A DNA stretch of 64,000 nucleotides. Source: Streptomyces sp. CB02009. Its GTDB lineage: Bacteria > Actinomycetota > Actinomycetes > Streptomycetales > Streptomycetaceae. The stretch is taken from contig NZ_LIVV01000006.1 of the NCBI RefSeq assembly GCF_001905825.1, positions 434,001 through 498,000 of the forward strand, read 5' to 3'. Made by a program: the position numbers and the translations under genes. The notes beneath the pieces were generated by a model. That model had not been told where the DNA came from and searched no databases. It saw only the letters and a list, made by a program, of their open reading frames with translations. Of the stretch, positions 24,500 through 34,252 are shown piece by piece (position 1 is the stretch's first letter; the number at the start of each line of letters is the position of its first letter).

Positions 24500-25522
24500 T
24501 CAGTCCCAGGACCCCCGGGCCGCCGGAAGGGCCGCGATCTCCGCCAGGTCCGCCGCCGTCAGCCTCAGCCCGGCCGCCCCGGCGTTCTCCACGGCCCAGC
24601 ACTCCCGCTTCGCCCCCGGCACCGGCACGACGTGCCGTCCCCGGCCGAGCACCCAGGCGAGCGCCACCTGCGCCGGGGTGACCTCCGCCCCGTGCCGGGC
24701 CGCCACCCGCCGCAGACCCGCCACCAGCGGCTGGTTCGCCGCCATCATCTCCGCGGTGAACCGGGGGTGCCGGGCCCGCGGGTCGTCCGGCTCGAAGCCG
24801 CCGCCCGGCGTCAGCGTCCCGGTCAGGAACCCGTTACCCAGAGGCATCGCCGCCAGGAAGCCGACGCCCCGCGCCACGCACCACGGCAGCAGCCGCACCA
24901 GCGCCTCCTGGGACCACACCGACAGCTCGGCCTGCACCGCCGCCACCGGGAACACCTGCTGGAACCGCTCCAGTTGGCGGATCGTTCCCTCATAGCCGTC
25001 ACGGCTCACACCGGTCGCGCCCCGCCGGGCCGAGCGGCTGCCGACCGCGCAGAGCCCGAGCGCCCGCACCTTGCCCGCGGAGACCAGCTCGGCCATCGCC
25101 CCCCAGGTCTCCTCGACCGGTACCTCGGGGTCCGCCCGGTGCAGCTGGTAGAGGTCGATCACATCGGTCTGGAGCCGTCGCAGCGAGGCGTCGCAGGCCC
25201 GGCGGACGTACCCCGGCCTGCCGTCGGCGACCACGTGCCGGCGATCGCCGCCGTCGCCGACGAGCAGTCCGCACTTCGTCGAGACGAACGCGTCGGTCCG
25301 CCGTTCCTTCAACGCCCGCCCCACCAGCAGCTCGTTGGTGAACGGCCCGTACATGTCGGCGGTGTCGAGCAGGCTCACCCCGGCGTCGAGCGCCGCGTGC
25401 ACGGTCCGCAGCGAGCGGTCACCCCGCTGTTCCGAACGGCTGTACGCCCAGTTCATCGGCATGCACCCCAGGCCGATCGCACCCACGTCGAGCGCCGTCG
25501 CCCCGATAGTCCTGCGCTCCAC
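24500..25522 (-). CDS. aldo/keto reductase
   Basis: 340 aa TIM-barrel NADPH-dependent oxidoreductase. Catalytic tetrad positions are visible: Asp and Tyr in LLDTADMYGP, Lys in VSTKCG and His in DLYQLHRADP. Late motifs (WVLGRGRHVVPVPGAKR) form the NADP site. Substrate is unknown. GTG 25522 begins VERRTIGATALDVGAIGLGC, with GGGAGGGG 9 nt upstream; the open frame beyond has no better start. It diverges from the hydroxyacid dehydrogenase at 25598. Confidence 0.87.
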   Translation of the reverse strand: MERRTIGATALDVGAIGLGCMPMNWAYSRSEQRGDRSLRTVHAALDAGVSLLDTADMYGPFTNELLVGRALKERRTDAFVSTKCGLLVGDGGDRRHVVADGRPGYVRRACDASLRRLQTDVIDLYQLHRADPEVPVEETWGAMAELVSAGKVRALGLCAVGSRSARRGATGVSRDGYEGTIRQLERFQQVFPVAAVQAELSVWSQEALVRLLPWCVARGVGFLAAMPLGNGFLTGTLTPGGGFEPDDPRARHPRFTAEMMAANQPLVAGLRRVAARHGAEVTPAQVALAWVLGRGRHVVPVPGAKRECWAVENAGAAGLRLTAADLAEIAALPAARGSWD

Positions 25523-25562
25523 CTGCCGGTACCCCTCCCTGTGCCGTCCCCCAAAGTAACCA

Positions 25563-25590
25563 ATGACGCGCGCGGTTCTTCGCATAGCCT
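25563..25590 (+). promoter_or_regulatory. leaderless promoter of the hydroxyacid dehydrogenase
   Basis: ATGACG (25563-25568), a 16-bp spacer and TAGCCT (25585-25590) form a plausible housekeeping promoter. The -10 ends 8 nt before the ATG at 25598, and no Shine-Dalgarno is present. Confidence 0.5.
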
Positions 25591-25597
25591 CCCGCTC

Positions 25598-26563
25598 ATG
25601 AGATTCCCGAACACGACCGCTGACGTGTGGCTTCCGATTCCCGCGGACGAGATCGACGATCTCCCCGAACCGGGCGCGTCGGGCCTGAACTACCGCTTCT
25701 GGGACGGCGAGCCGGAGTTTCCGGCCGATCCGGCGCACTGCGCCTTCTACGTCGTCCCGTACATGAAGGGCTCCGAGATCGCCGTGCGGCCGCTGGCCGC
25801 GATGACCTCGCTGAGGGTGGTGCAGACCCTGTCCGCGGGCATCGACCACGTCACCCCCGGCATCGGCTCGCTGCGGCCCGGCGTGGCCGTCTGCAACGCC
25901 AAGGGCGTCCACGAGGCCAGCACCGCCGAGCTGACGCTCGCGCTGATCCTGGCCTCGCTGCGCGGCATCCCCGGCTTCGTGCGGGGCCAGGACGCCGAGG
26001 AGTGGCGGGCCGGCTTCTACCCGGCGCTCGCCGACAAGTCCGTCCTGATCGTCGGCTACGGGTCGATCGGCGCCGCCATCGAGGACCGGCTCGCGCCCTT
26101 CGAGTGCGCGCGGGTGTCACGCGTCGCGCGCTCCGCGCGCACCACAGCGCGCGGCGAGGTCCACCCCCTGACGGAGCTGCCCGCGCTGCTTCCGGATGCC
26201 GATGTCGTGGTGCTCTCCACCCCGCTCACGCCCGCGACCAGGCATCTCGCCGACGCCGGGTTCCTCGGCCGGATGAAGGACGGGGCGCTCCTCGTGAACG
26301 TCGCCCGCGGGCCGGTCGTCGACACCGCGGCCCTGCTCAAGGAGGTGGAGAGCGGCAGGATCACGGCGGCACTCGATGTCACCGACCCCGAACCGCTGCC
26401 GGCCGGGCATCCGTTGTGGCACGCTCCCGGTGTCCTGATCAGCCCCCACGTCGGAGGTTCCACTTCGGCCTTCATGCCGCGGGCGAAGCGGCTGATCGCG
26501 GGACAGCTGCGGCGGTTCGCGGCGGGCGAGGAGCAGGCCAACGTCCTGCTCACCACCGGCTGA
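25598..26563 (+). CDS. D-isomer specific 2-hydroxyacid dehydrogenase
   Basis: 321 aa. The NAD-binding domain has VGYGSIGAAI (GxGxxG). The catalytic Arg is in NVARGPVVD, the Glu in DVTDPEPLP and the His in ISPHVGGS. The family reduces 2-keto acids to D-2-hydroxyacids or the reverse (glyoxylate, phosphoglycerate, formate and others); the substrate here is not specified. It lacks the C-terminal ACT region seen in SerA at 34253. Start is the ATG at 25598, supported by the -10 box just upstream. Confidence 0.9.
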   Translation: MRFPNTTADVWLPIPADEIDDLPEPGASGLNYRFWDGEPEFPADPAHCAFYVVPYMKGSEIAVRPLAAMTSLRVVQTLSAGIDHVTPGIGSLRPGVAVCNAKGVHEASTAELTLALILASLRGIPGFVRGQDAEEWRAGFYPALADKSVLIVGYGSIGAAIEDRLAPFECARVSRVARSARTTARGEVHPLTELPALLPDADVVVLSTPLTPATRHLADAGFLGRMKDGALLVNVARGPVVDTAALLKEVESGRITAALDVTDPEPLPAGHPLWHAPGVLISPHVGGSTSAFMPRAKRLIAGQLRRFAAGEEQANVLLTTG

Positions 26564-26730
26564 GCGGCCGGGCTGGGCCGGTCGGGTGGCTCGCGCCCCC
26601 CGACACGCGCTGCCTGCAAGCCCCCGCCCGTCACGGAGAGTACTGCGACCCTGTCCCTGAGTGACCGTCCTGGTGTATCGTCCCGGAGCGGGGGGACTGC
26701 GTCGAGTACGGGCTGACGCTGGGGAGCGAA

Positions 26731-29700
26731 GTGACGGGTCATCAGATTCCGAGGGGGGCGACGGGTGAAGCACGGCCGGAGGACCGACGATCCGACGCGG
26801 CGACGCCGCCGCCGGCGGACCTTCCGCGCCTCGCCGGCGGCCTCGCACGTTCCGTGCCGGACCAGGCCGTGCACCACCGTGCGCCCCGAGCCGCCGAACC
26901 GCCGGACACCGGAGCGGAGGCCGGACCGGACGCCGGCCCCGCCCCCGGTCCTGGCGCGGGAGCGGCGACCGGACCGGACCGCCGAGCCGAGGGCCGCGGC
27001 GGCGAACCGCCGGACGCGGTCGCTCGCCCCGGCGACGCCCCGGCCCCGGCCGCCCGCGCCGCGGCGCCGCACGGCGCACCCGCCGCTCACGGCACACCCG
27101 CCGCACACTGCGCCCCCGCGCCTCATGGCGACTTCACGCCACACGGCGCCGGCGAAGCCGTCGCCGCCCCCGCGCCGGAGCCGGCCGCCCGCCGCCCGGT
27201 CGGACGGAAGCCGGGCGCCGCACCGGAGCGGGCCGCCCCGGCCGTACGGGACCCCGCCGGCCCCCACGACTGCGACGGGCACGCTCCCGGCGGCGCCGAC
27301 GAGCCGCCGGCGCGCCCGCACGACGCGGCCGGGTGCGGCGGCGCGGCGCCGGAGGCCCCGGTGAGCGCGCCCGGAGCGGTCCTCACCCGGCGCCCCGTCG
27401 GCGCGGGAGGCGACTCCGGGCACCCGGACCCCGGGCGCCCCCGCTTCGGCTCGCTCCTCGCCCAGATCGCCCTGGTCATGATCTGCGCGGGGTACACGAC
27501 CGGTGCCTCGCTCGGCTGGGGCTCACCGGAACTCGCGCTCTTCATGGGCGACTTCGGACTCAGCGCCGCCGCCCTCACCGCCGCGGTCTCCTGCTTCCTC
27601 TACGGGCGCGCCCACCGCGGCAGCGCCCGCCCCGCCTGGCTGCTCTTCGCGTTCTCCTCGTTCATGGCCTCCGCGGGCAACGCCGTGTGGGGGTGGTACG
27701 AGGTCGTGCTCCGCACGGAGGTGCCCGACTCCTCCATCGCCGACCTCTTCTTCTTACTCTTCGCTCCGCCGGCCATCGTCGGCCTGCTCGTCCTGGCCAA
27801 GAAACCCGTCACCCGGGCCGGCTGGGTCTGCCTGGCGCTCGACGCCTGGCTCATCGGGGGCTCGCTGCTCACGCTGTCCTGGAGCCTCGCCCTCGCGCGA
27901 ACCGCCCACTTCCAGAACGAGCCGGTCGCCCAGGCGGCACTGTCCCTCGCGTATCCGCTGCTCGACATCGTCCTCGTGAGCATGGTCCTGGTGCTGCACT
28001 TCCGGCGCTCGCAGGCCAACCGCTCGGCGACCAACACCGCGATCGCGGCGCTCGCCCTGACCGTGCTGTGCGACGCCCTGTTCACCTCGCCGCTGCTGCG
28101 CGAGAACTACGCCTCGGGCCAGCTGCTCGACGCCGGCTGGTTCGCCGGCTCCCTGCTGCTCGCCTACGCCCCCTGGGGCGTGCGCCGCATCCCGGACAGC
28201 CCCGTCGCCCCGCGCGGGCAGGGGCTGCACAGCCGCCCGGTCGCCGGCTCGCTCGCCGCCCTCACGCCGTACCTCGCCGCCGCGGTCTGCACCCTCGGCA
28301 TCCTGTACAACGTGGTGGAGGGGCGCAGGGTCGACCGCGTCGTCGTCCTCACCGGCTGCACGGTGGTCCTCGCCCTCGTCGTACGGCAGGGCATCATGCT
28401 CCTCGACAACATCGCCCTGACCCACGAACTGGCCCAGAAGGAGAACCACTTCAGGTCGCTCGTGCAGGGCTCCAGCGATGTCATCATGATCGCCGCGCCG
28501 AACGGGATCCTCCGCTACGTCAGCCCGGCCGCCTCCGGGGTGTACGGACGCGACGCCGAGGAGCTGATCGGTTCCGAGCTCGCCTCGCTCATCCATCCCG
28601 AGGACCTCGGCGCCGTCGTCCACGAGGTGCGGCGCTTCCTCGCCGTCTCGCCCGCCGACGAGCCCACCACCCGGATCGAGTGCCGCTTCCGCTCCGGCCA
28701 CGGGGGCGGCTCCCGGCCGGAAGCCGGGGGAGGGGCCGGGAGCGGGGCAGGCTGGCTGAACGTCGAGTCCACCGTCAACCGGCACCAGGGCGGACTGATC
28801 TTCAACAGCCGGGACGTCACCGAACGCGTCCGGCTCCAGGCCCAGTTGCAGCACAACGCCGAGCACGACCCGCTCACCGACCTGCCCAACCGGGCGCTCT
28901 TCACCCGACGGGTCCGGCAGGCCCTCAGCGGCCGCCGCGCCTCCGACCCCGGCACCGCCGTGCTCTTCATCGACCTCGACGGCTTCAAGGGCGTCAACGA
29001 CCGCCTCGGCCACCAGGCGGGCGACGACCTCCTCGTCCAGGCCGCCCGCCGCCTCCACGACTCGGTACGCGCCGGGGACACCGCCGCGCGGCTCGGCGGC
29101 GACGAGTTCGCCGCCCTCATCCTCGGCGACGGCGGCCGCGACCAGGCGGCCCGCCGGAAACAGGTCCAGGAGATCGCCGACCGGCTCCGGCTGACCCTCT
29201 CCCGGCCCTACCGGGTCGACGGGGGCAACGAGGTGCGGGTCGCCGCCTCCATCGGCGTCGCCTTCGCCGAGCCCGGCATCGAGGCCGGCGACCTCCTGCG
29301 CAACGCCGACCTGGCCATGTACCGCGCCAAGGCGGCCGGAAAGGACCGCGTCGAGCTCTACGCGCCCCAGATGCAGGCCGAGGTGGTCCGCCGGACCGAG
29401 CTGGCCGCCCGGCTGCGCACCGCCCTCCACGACGGCGAGTTCGCCCTGCTCCACCAGCCGGTCGTCGACCTCGCCACCGGGCGGATCTCCGCCGTCAGCG
29501 CCCAGGCGCGCTGGCGGTCGGCCCAGGGCATCCTCTTCACCCCCGCCGAGTACCTCCGGGTCACCGACGACAGCGAGCGCACCGCCGAGCTCGGCCGCTG
29601 GCTGCTCGAAGAGGCCGTGGAGCAGGCCGCCGAGCGGGCCGGAACAGGCCATCGCACCCCCGTCTCCATCCGGCTCTCCGCCCGCCGCCTGCTGGACCGC

Positions 29701-30243
29701 TCGCTGCCGCTCGGCTCGATCGAGTCCCTGCTCACCCGGCACGGGCTGCCGTCCGGTTCGCTGATCGTCGAACTCGCCGACAGCGACTCCCGGATCCCGC
29801 TCGACGACCTGGAGCAGCGCCTGGTCGCCCTGCGCCGCCTCGGGGTGCGGATCGCGCTCGACGGATTCGGCAGCGGACATGTGGCGATCAACGCCCTCCG
29901 CAGGCTTCCCGTCGACATACTGAAGCTGGACCGGGGACTGGTCGAGGGCGTCGTCGAGTCGGCCCGGCTCCGGAAGATCACCCGCGGGGTGCTCCGTATC
30001 GCCGACGATCTCGGGATGCAGACCGTCGCCGAGGGTGTGGACGTACCGGAGCAGGTCGTCGCCCTGCGCGCGATGGGCTGCACCCACGCCCAGGGCATGG
30101 CCTTCTCGGGCCCGCTCGACGAGTACCGGCTGCGCAGGGCCCTGGTGCGGGACGAGTACCCGCTGCCCGGAGCGGTCCCCGTCCGGGTCGGAAACCGTCC
30201 CCCGTTCCGCTCAAATAATGAGACGCCCGTCCCACCCACTTGA
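26731..30243 (+). CDS. membrane PAS-GGDEF-EAL protein with degenerate EAL domain
   Basis: 1170 aa. Residues 1-230 are a disordered Pro/Ala/Gly-rich head. About 240-560 contain roughly ten hydrophobic helices. A PAS domain (about 572-690) is followed by GGDEF with intact RLGGDEF (789-793), so diguanylate cyclase activity is possible. In the EAL domain the signature EALxRW reads SAQARW (923-928) and DDFGTG reads DGFGSG, so phosphodiesterase activity should be lost. Position before ilvB suggests the CdgF group of Streptomyces; that name is from memory. GTG 26731 has GGGGAG 4 nt upstream. The stop lies just before the ilvB leader. Confidence 0.87.
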   Translation: MTGHQIPRGATGEARPEDRRSDAATPPPADLPRLAGGLARSVPDQAVHHRAPRAAEPPDTGAEAGPDAGPAPGPGAGAATGPDRRAEGRGGEPPDAVARPGDAPAPAARAAAPHGAPAAHGTPAAHCAPAPHGDFTPHGAGEAVAAPAPEPAARRPVGRKPGAAPERAAPAVRDPAGPHDCDGHAPGGADEPPARPHDAAGCGGAAPEAPVSAPGAVLTRRPVGAGGDSGHPDPGRPRFGSLLAQIALVMICAGYTTGASLGWGSPELALFMGDFGLSAAALTAAVSCFLYGRAHRGSARPAWLLFAFSSFMASAGNAVWGWYEVVLRTEVPDSSIADLFFLLFAPPAIVGLLVLAKKPVTRAGWVCLALDAWLIGGSLLTLSWSLALARTAHFQNEPVAQAALSLAYPLLDIVLVSMVLVLHFRRSQANRSATNTAIAALALTVLCDALFTSPLLRENYASGQLLDAGWFAGSLLLAYAPWGVRRIPDSPVAPRGQGLHSRPVAGSLAALTPYLAAAVCTLGILYNVVEGRRVDRVVVLTGCTVVLALVVRQGIMLLDNIALTHELAQKENHFRSLVQGSSDVIMIAAPNGILRYVSPAASGVYGRDAEELIGSELASLIHPEDLGAVVHEVRRFLAVSPADEPTTRIECRFRSGHGGGSRPEAGGGAGSGAGWLNVESTVNRHQGGLIFNSRDVTERVRLQAQLQHNAEHDPLTDLPNRALFTRRVRQALSGRRASDPGTAVLFIDLDGFKGVNDRLGHQAGDDLLVQAARRLHDSVRAGDTAARLGGDEFAALILGDGGRDQAARRKQVQEIADRLRLTLSRPYRVDGGNEVRVAASIGVAFAEPGIEAGDLLRNADLAMYRAKAAGKDRVELYAPQMQAEVVRRTELAARLRTALHDGEFALLHQPVVDLATGRISAVSAQARWRSAQGILFTPAEYLRVTDDSERTAELGRWLLEEAVEQAAERAGTGHRTPVSIRLSARRLLDRSLPLGSIESLLTRHGLPSGSLIVELADSDSRIPLDDLEQRLVALRRLGVRIALDGFGSGHVAINALRRLPVDILKLDRGLVEGVVESARLRKITRGVLRIADDLGMQTVAEGVDVPEQVVALRAMGCTHAQGMAFSGPLDEYRLRRALVRDEYPLPGAVPVRVGNRPPFRSNNETPVPPT

Positions 30244-30276
30244 CAGTGGTGAGGGCTGAGAGGGAGGGTCATTGCC

Positions 30277-30318
30277 ATGCGCACCCGAATTCTCGTACTT
30301 GGAAAGCGCGTCGGCTGA
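30277..30318 (+). CDS. ilvB leader peptide (attenuator)
   Basis: ATG with GGGAGGG upstream encodes the 13-residue MRTRILVLGKRVG. Four consecutive codons are Ile-Leu-Val-Leu, exactly the amino acids made by the downstream pathway. Ribosome stalling here when charged Ile, Leu or Val tRNA is short would alter folding of the downstream RNA. This fits known peptide-mediated attenuation of ilvBNC in actinobacteria. Confidence 0.85.
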   Translation: MRTRILVLGKRVG

Positions 30319-30343
30319 AGCAGGGGCCCCGGCAGGCCCCGCT
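30319..30343 (+). promoter_or_regulatory. ilvB leader hairpin
   Basis: GGGGCC and GGCCCC, extended by AGC and GCT around a bulged A, fold directly after the leader stop. A second, 10-bp pairing (30305-30314 with 30354-30363) can enclose it, giving alternative structures upstream of the terminator. Confidence 0.55.
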
Positions 30344-30363
30344 TGAAACGCACCCGACGCGCT

Positions 30364-30397
30364 CCCCTCGCTTGCCTCACGGCACGAGGGGTTTTTT
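30364..30397 (+). terminator. ilvB attenuator terminator
   Basis: CCCCTCG (30364-30370) pairs with CGAGGGG (30385-30391); an inner GCC/GGC stem closes a TCAC loop. Six Ts follow immediately (30392-30397), one of the few true U-tailed terminators in the window. It lies 68 nt before ilvB. Confidence 0.9.
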
Positions 30398-30465
30398 GTT
30401 GCACCGGATCACCCCAAAGCCGTCCCAAACCCTCGTAAAACCCTCTGCTTCGAGAAGAGATGCTG

Positions 30466-32310
30466 ATGACCGACCAGGCCACCGGGCACCATCCGCAGCC
30501 GCGGCCCCGTAGCGGCGCTCAGACCGCCACCGCCGTCGAGCACGTCACGGGCGCGCAGTCCCTCATCCGCTCTCTCGAAGAGGTGGGCGCGGACACCATC
30601 TTCGGTCTCCCCGGTGGCTGCATCCTCCCGGCCTACGACCCGCTGATGGACTCGAAGAAGGTGCGCCACATCCTGGTCCGCCACGAGCAGGGCGCGGGCC
30701 ACGCGGCCACCGGCTACGCCCAGGCGACCGGCAAGGTCGGCGTCTGCATGGCGACCTCGGGACCCGGTGCGACCAACCTCGTCACCCCGATCGCCGACGC
30801 GCACATGGACTCGGTGCCGCTCGTCGCGATCACCGGCCAGGTCGCCTCGAAGGCGATCGGCACGGACGCCTTCCAGGAGGCGGACATCTGCGGCATCACG
30901 ATGCCGATCACCAAGCACAACTTCCTGGTCACCAAGGCCGACGACATCCCGCGGACGATCGCCGAGGCCTTCCACATCGCCTCCACCGGCCGCCCGGGCC
31001 CGGTCCTGGTCGACATCGCCAAGGACGCCCTGCAGGCGAAGACCACCTTCAGCTGGCCGCCGCAGACCGACCTGCCCGGCTACCGCCCGGTGACCAAGCC
31101 GCACGCCAAGCAGATCCGCGAGGCCGCCAAGCTGATCAGCGCGGCCAAGCGCCCCGTCCTGTACGTCGGCGGCGGCGTCATCAAGGCCGGCGCCACCGCC
31201 GAGCTGAAGATCCTCGCCGAGCTCACCGGCGCCCCGGTCACCACCACCCTGATGGCGCTCGGAGCCTTCCCGGACAACCACCCGCTGCACGTCGGCATGC
31301 CGGGCATGCACGGCGCGGTCACCGCCGTCACCGCGCTGCAGAAGTCGGACCTGATCGTCGCCCTCGGCGCCCGCTTCGACGACCGCGTCACCGGCAAGCT
31401 CGACAGCTTCGCCCCGTACGCCAAGATCGTCCACGCGGACATCGACCCGGCCGAGATCGGCAAGAACCGCACCGCCGACGTCCCGATCGTCGGTGACGCC
31501 CGCGAGGTCATCGCCGACCTGGTCCAGGCCGTCCAGGCCGAGCACAGCGAGGGCAACAAGGGCGACTACACCGCCTGGTGGAGCGACCTGAACCGCTGGC
31601 GCGAGACCTACCCGCTGGGCTACGACATGCCGGACGACGGCAGCCTGTCGCCGCAGCAGGTCATCCAGCGCATCGGCGAGCTCACCCCCGACGACACGAT
31701 CTTCGCCGCGGGCGTCGGCCAGCACCAGATGTGGGCCGCCCACTTCATCGAGTACCAGCGCCCGGCCACCTGGCTGAACTCCGGCGGCCTCGGGACGATG
31801 GGCTACGCGGTGCCCGCCGCGATGGGCGCCAAGGCCGGCATGCCGGACCGCCCGGTCTGGGCGATCGACGGCGACGGCTGCTTCCAGATGACCAATCAGG
31901 AGCTCACCACCTGCGCCCTGAACAACATCCCGATCAAGGTCGCCATCATCAACAACGGCGCCCTCGGCATGGTCCGTCAGTGGCAGACCCTCTTCTACAA
32001 CCAGCGCTACTCGAACACCGTCCTGCACTCCGGCCCGGACGACGTCCAGGCGAACAAGGGCACCCGGGTCCCCGACTTCGTCAAGCTGTCCGAGGCCATG
32101 GGCTGTGTCGCCCTGCGCTGTGAGGACCCGGCCGACCTGGACAAGGTCATCGCCGAGGCCAACGCCATCAACGACCGTCCCGTCGTCATCGACTTCATCG
32201 TCCACGAGGACGCCCAGGTGTGGCCGATGGTCGCCGCCGGCACCTCGAACGACGAGGTCATGGCCGCCCGGGGCGTCCGCCCCGACTTCGGCGACGGCGA
32301 AGACGACTGA
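30466..32310 (+). CDS. ilvB: acetolactate synthase large subunit
   Basis: 614 aa. It condenses pyruvate with pyruvate or 2-ketobutyrate, the first common step to Val, Leu and Ile. ThDP-enzyme motifs are clear: catalytic Glu in RHEQGAGHAATGYA, FAD-binding middle domain, and the ThDP/Mg motif DGDGCFQMTNQEL ending in NNG. The first 30 residues are a variable His/Pro/Arg-rich extension common in Streptomyces. ATG 30466 has GAAGAG 6 nt upstream; ATG 30460 touches that sequence and is less likely. Confidence 0.97.
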   Translation: MTDQATGHHPQPRPRSGAQTATAVEHVTGAQSLIRSLEEVGADTIFGLPGGCILPAYDPLMDSKKVRHILVRHEQGAGHAATGYAQATGKVGVCMATSGPGATNLVTPIADAHMDSVPLVAITGQVASKAIGTDAFQEADICGITMPITKHNFLVTKADDIPRTIAEAFHIASTGRPGPVLVDIAKDALQAKTTFSWPPQTDLPGYRPVTKPHAKQIREAAKLISAAKRPVLYVGGGVIKAGATAELKILAELTGAPVTTTLMALGAFPDNHPLHVGMPGMHGAVTAVTALQKSDLIVALGARFDDRVTGKLDSFAPYAKIVHADIDPAEIGKNRTADVPIVGDAREVIADLVQAVQAEHSEGNKGDYTAWWSDLNRWRETYPLGYDMPDDGSLSPQQVIQRIGELTPDDTIFAAGVGQHQMWAAHFIEYQRPATWLNSGGLGTMGYAVPAAMGAKAGMPDRPVWAIDGDGCFQMTNQELTTCALNNIPIKVAIINNGALGMVRQWQTLFYNQRYSNTVLHSGPDDVQANKGTRVPDFVKLSEAMGCVALRCEDPADLDKVIAEANAINDRPVVIDFIVHEDAQVWPMVAAGTSNDEVMAARGVRPDFGDGEDD

Positions 32311-32351
32311 AGCGCGGAACGAAGCAGAGCGAAAAGGAAGAGACCCAGACC

Positions 32352-32879
32352 ATGTCCACCAAGCACACGCTCTCCGTTCTCGTCGAGAACACGCCCGGCA
32401 TCCTCGCCCGGATCGCCGCCCTGTTCTCGCGCCGCGGCTTCAACATCGACTCCCTCGCCGTCGGCGTCACCGAGCACCCCGACATCTCCCGCATCACCAT
32501 CGTGGTCAATGTCGAGGACCTGCCCCTGGAGCAGGTGACCAAGCAGCTCAACAAGCTGGTCAACGTCCTGAAGATCGTCGAACTCGAGCCCAGCGCTGCG
32601 ATCCAGCGCGAGCTCGTCCTGGTGAAGGTCCGCGCCGACAACGAGACCCGCTCCCAGATCGTCGAGATCGTCCAGCTGTTCCGCGCCAAGACCGTGGACG
32701 TCTCGCCCGAGGCGGTCACCATCGAGGCCACCGGTTCGAGTGACAAGCTCGACGCGATGCTCAAGATGCTGGAGCAGTTCGGCGTCAAGGAGCTCGTGCA
32801 GTCCGGCACGATCGCCATAGGGCGTGGTTCCCGGTCCATCACGGACCGGTCCCTCCGGGCCCTCGACCGCAGCGCCTGA
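32352..32879 (+). CDS. ilvN: acetolactate synthase small (regulatory) subunit
   Basis: 175 aa. An N-terminal ACT domain (HTLSVLVENTPGILARIAAL and the GFNIDSLAVG segment) binds valine for feedback control, and the C-terminal ALS_ss domain activates IlvB. The ATG at 32352 follows AAAAGGAAG. It lies 41 nt after ilvB in the same operon. Confidence 0.97.
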   Translation: MSTKHTLSVLVENTPGILARIAALFSRRGFNIDSLAVGVTEHPDISRITIVVNVEDLPLEQVTKQLNKLVNVLKIVELEPSAAIQRELVLVKVRADNETRSQIVEIVQLFRAKTVDVSPEAVTIEATGSSDKLDAMLKMLEQFGVKELVQSGTIAIGRGSRSITDRSLRALDRSA

Positions 32880-33012
32880 GAATCATCGCCCCGGGGTCGC
32901 CGGAGGTCGACCGGCGGTCCGTCCGCCGGTCCGACAGACGAGACCCGAAAACTTTCCTCCCGCTCCCCGCCGTACGGTGGGACGCAACACCAGCACCTCA
33001 AGGAGATACCCA

Positions 33013-34014
<1,002 letters not shown>

Positions 34015-34026
34015 GCCTTCCGGAGA

Positions 34027-34051
34027 GGGGTCGGACGGTGCGTCCGACCCC
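34027..34051 (+). terminator. ilvC terminator
   Basis: A perfect 10-bp stem GGGGTCGGAC/GTCCGACCCC closes a 5-nt loop 12 nt after the ilvC stop. It lacks a U tract, usual for this genus. Confidence 0.75.
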
Positions 34052-34061
34052 TGTCCGCATC

Positions 34062-34080
34062 GTTGGACACCCCGTCCAAC
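34062..34080. repeat. inverted repeat in the ilvC-serA gap
   Basis: GTTGGAC-ACCCC-GTCCAAC, a perfect 7-bp dyad, lies directly after the ilvC terminator and about 170 nt before serA. It may be a second terminator hairpin or an operator. The rest of this 238-bp gap holds only a weak -10 (TACACT at 34133). Confidence 0.45.
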
Positions 34081-34252
34081 CACGGACGGGTGATCCTTCC
34101 AACGAGGCGCATGATCGGCGCCGACGCACCACTACACTGCTCAACAACATTCGCGTTCAGGCCCACAGCGTCGTGCGCTTTCACGCGGCAAGCCCCCTCC
34201 ACCGCCTGCGGCCGTCGGGACGGCCGTCCGCACTGGATCTGTGAGGACTCAC

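Noticed and set aside
26600..26730. BldD-like half sites (GTCAC and GTGAC) before the second GGDEF gene
   Set aside because: The halves are 26 bp apart and everted, unlike the compact BldD palindrome.
30240..30245. TTGACA as the -35 of an ilvB promoter
   Set aside because: It overlaps the stop codon of the preceding gene and no -10 stands at suitable distance, so the promoter remains unlocated.
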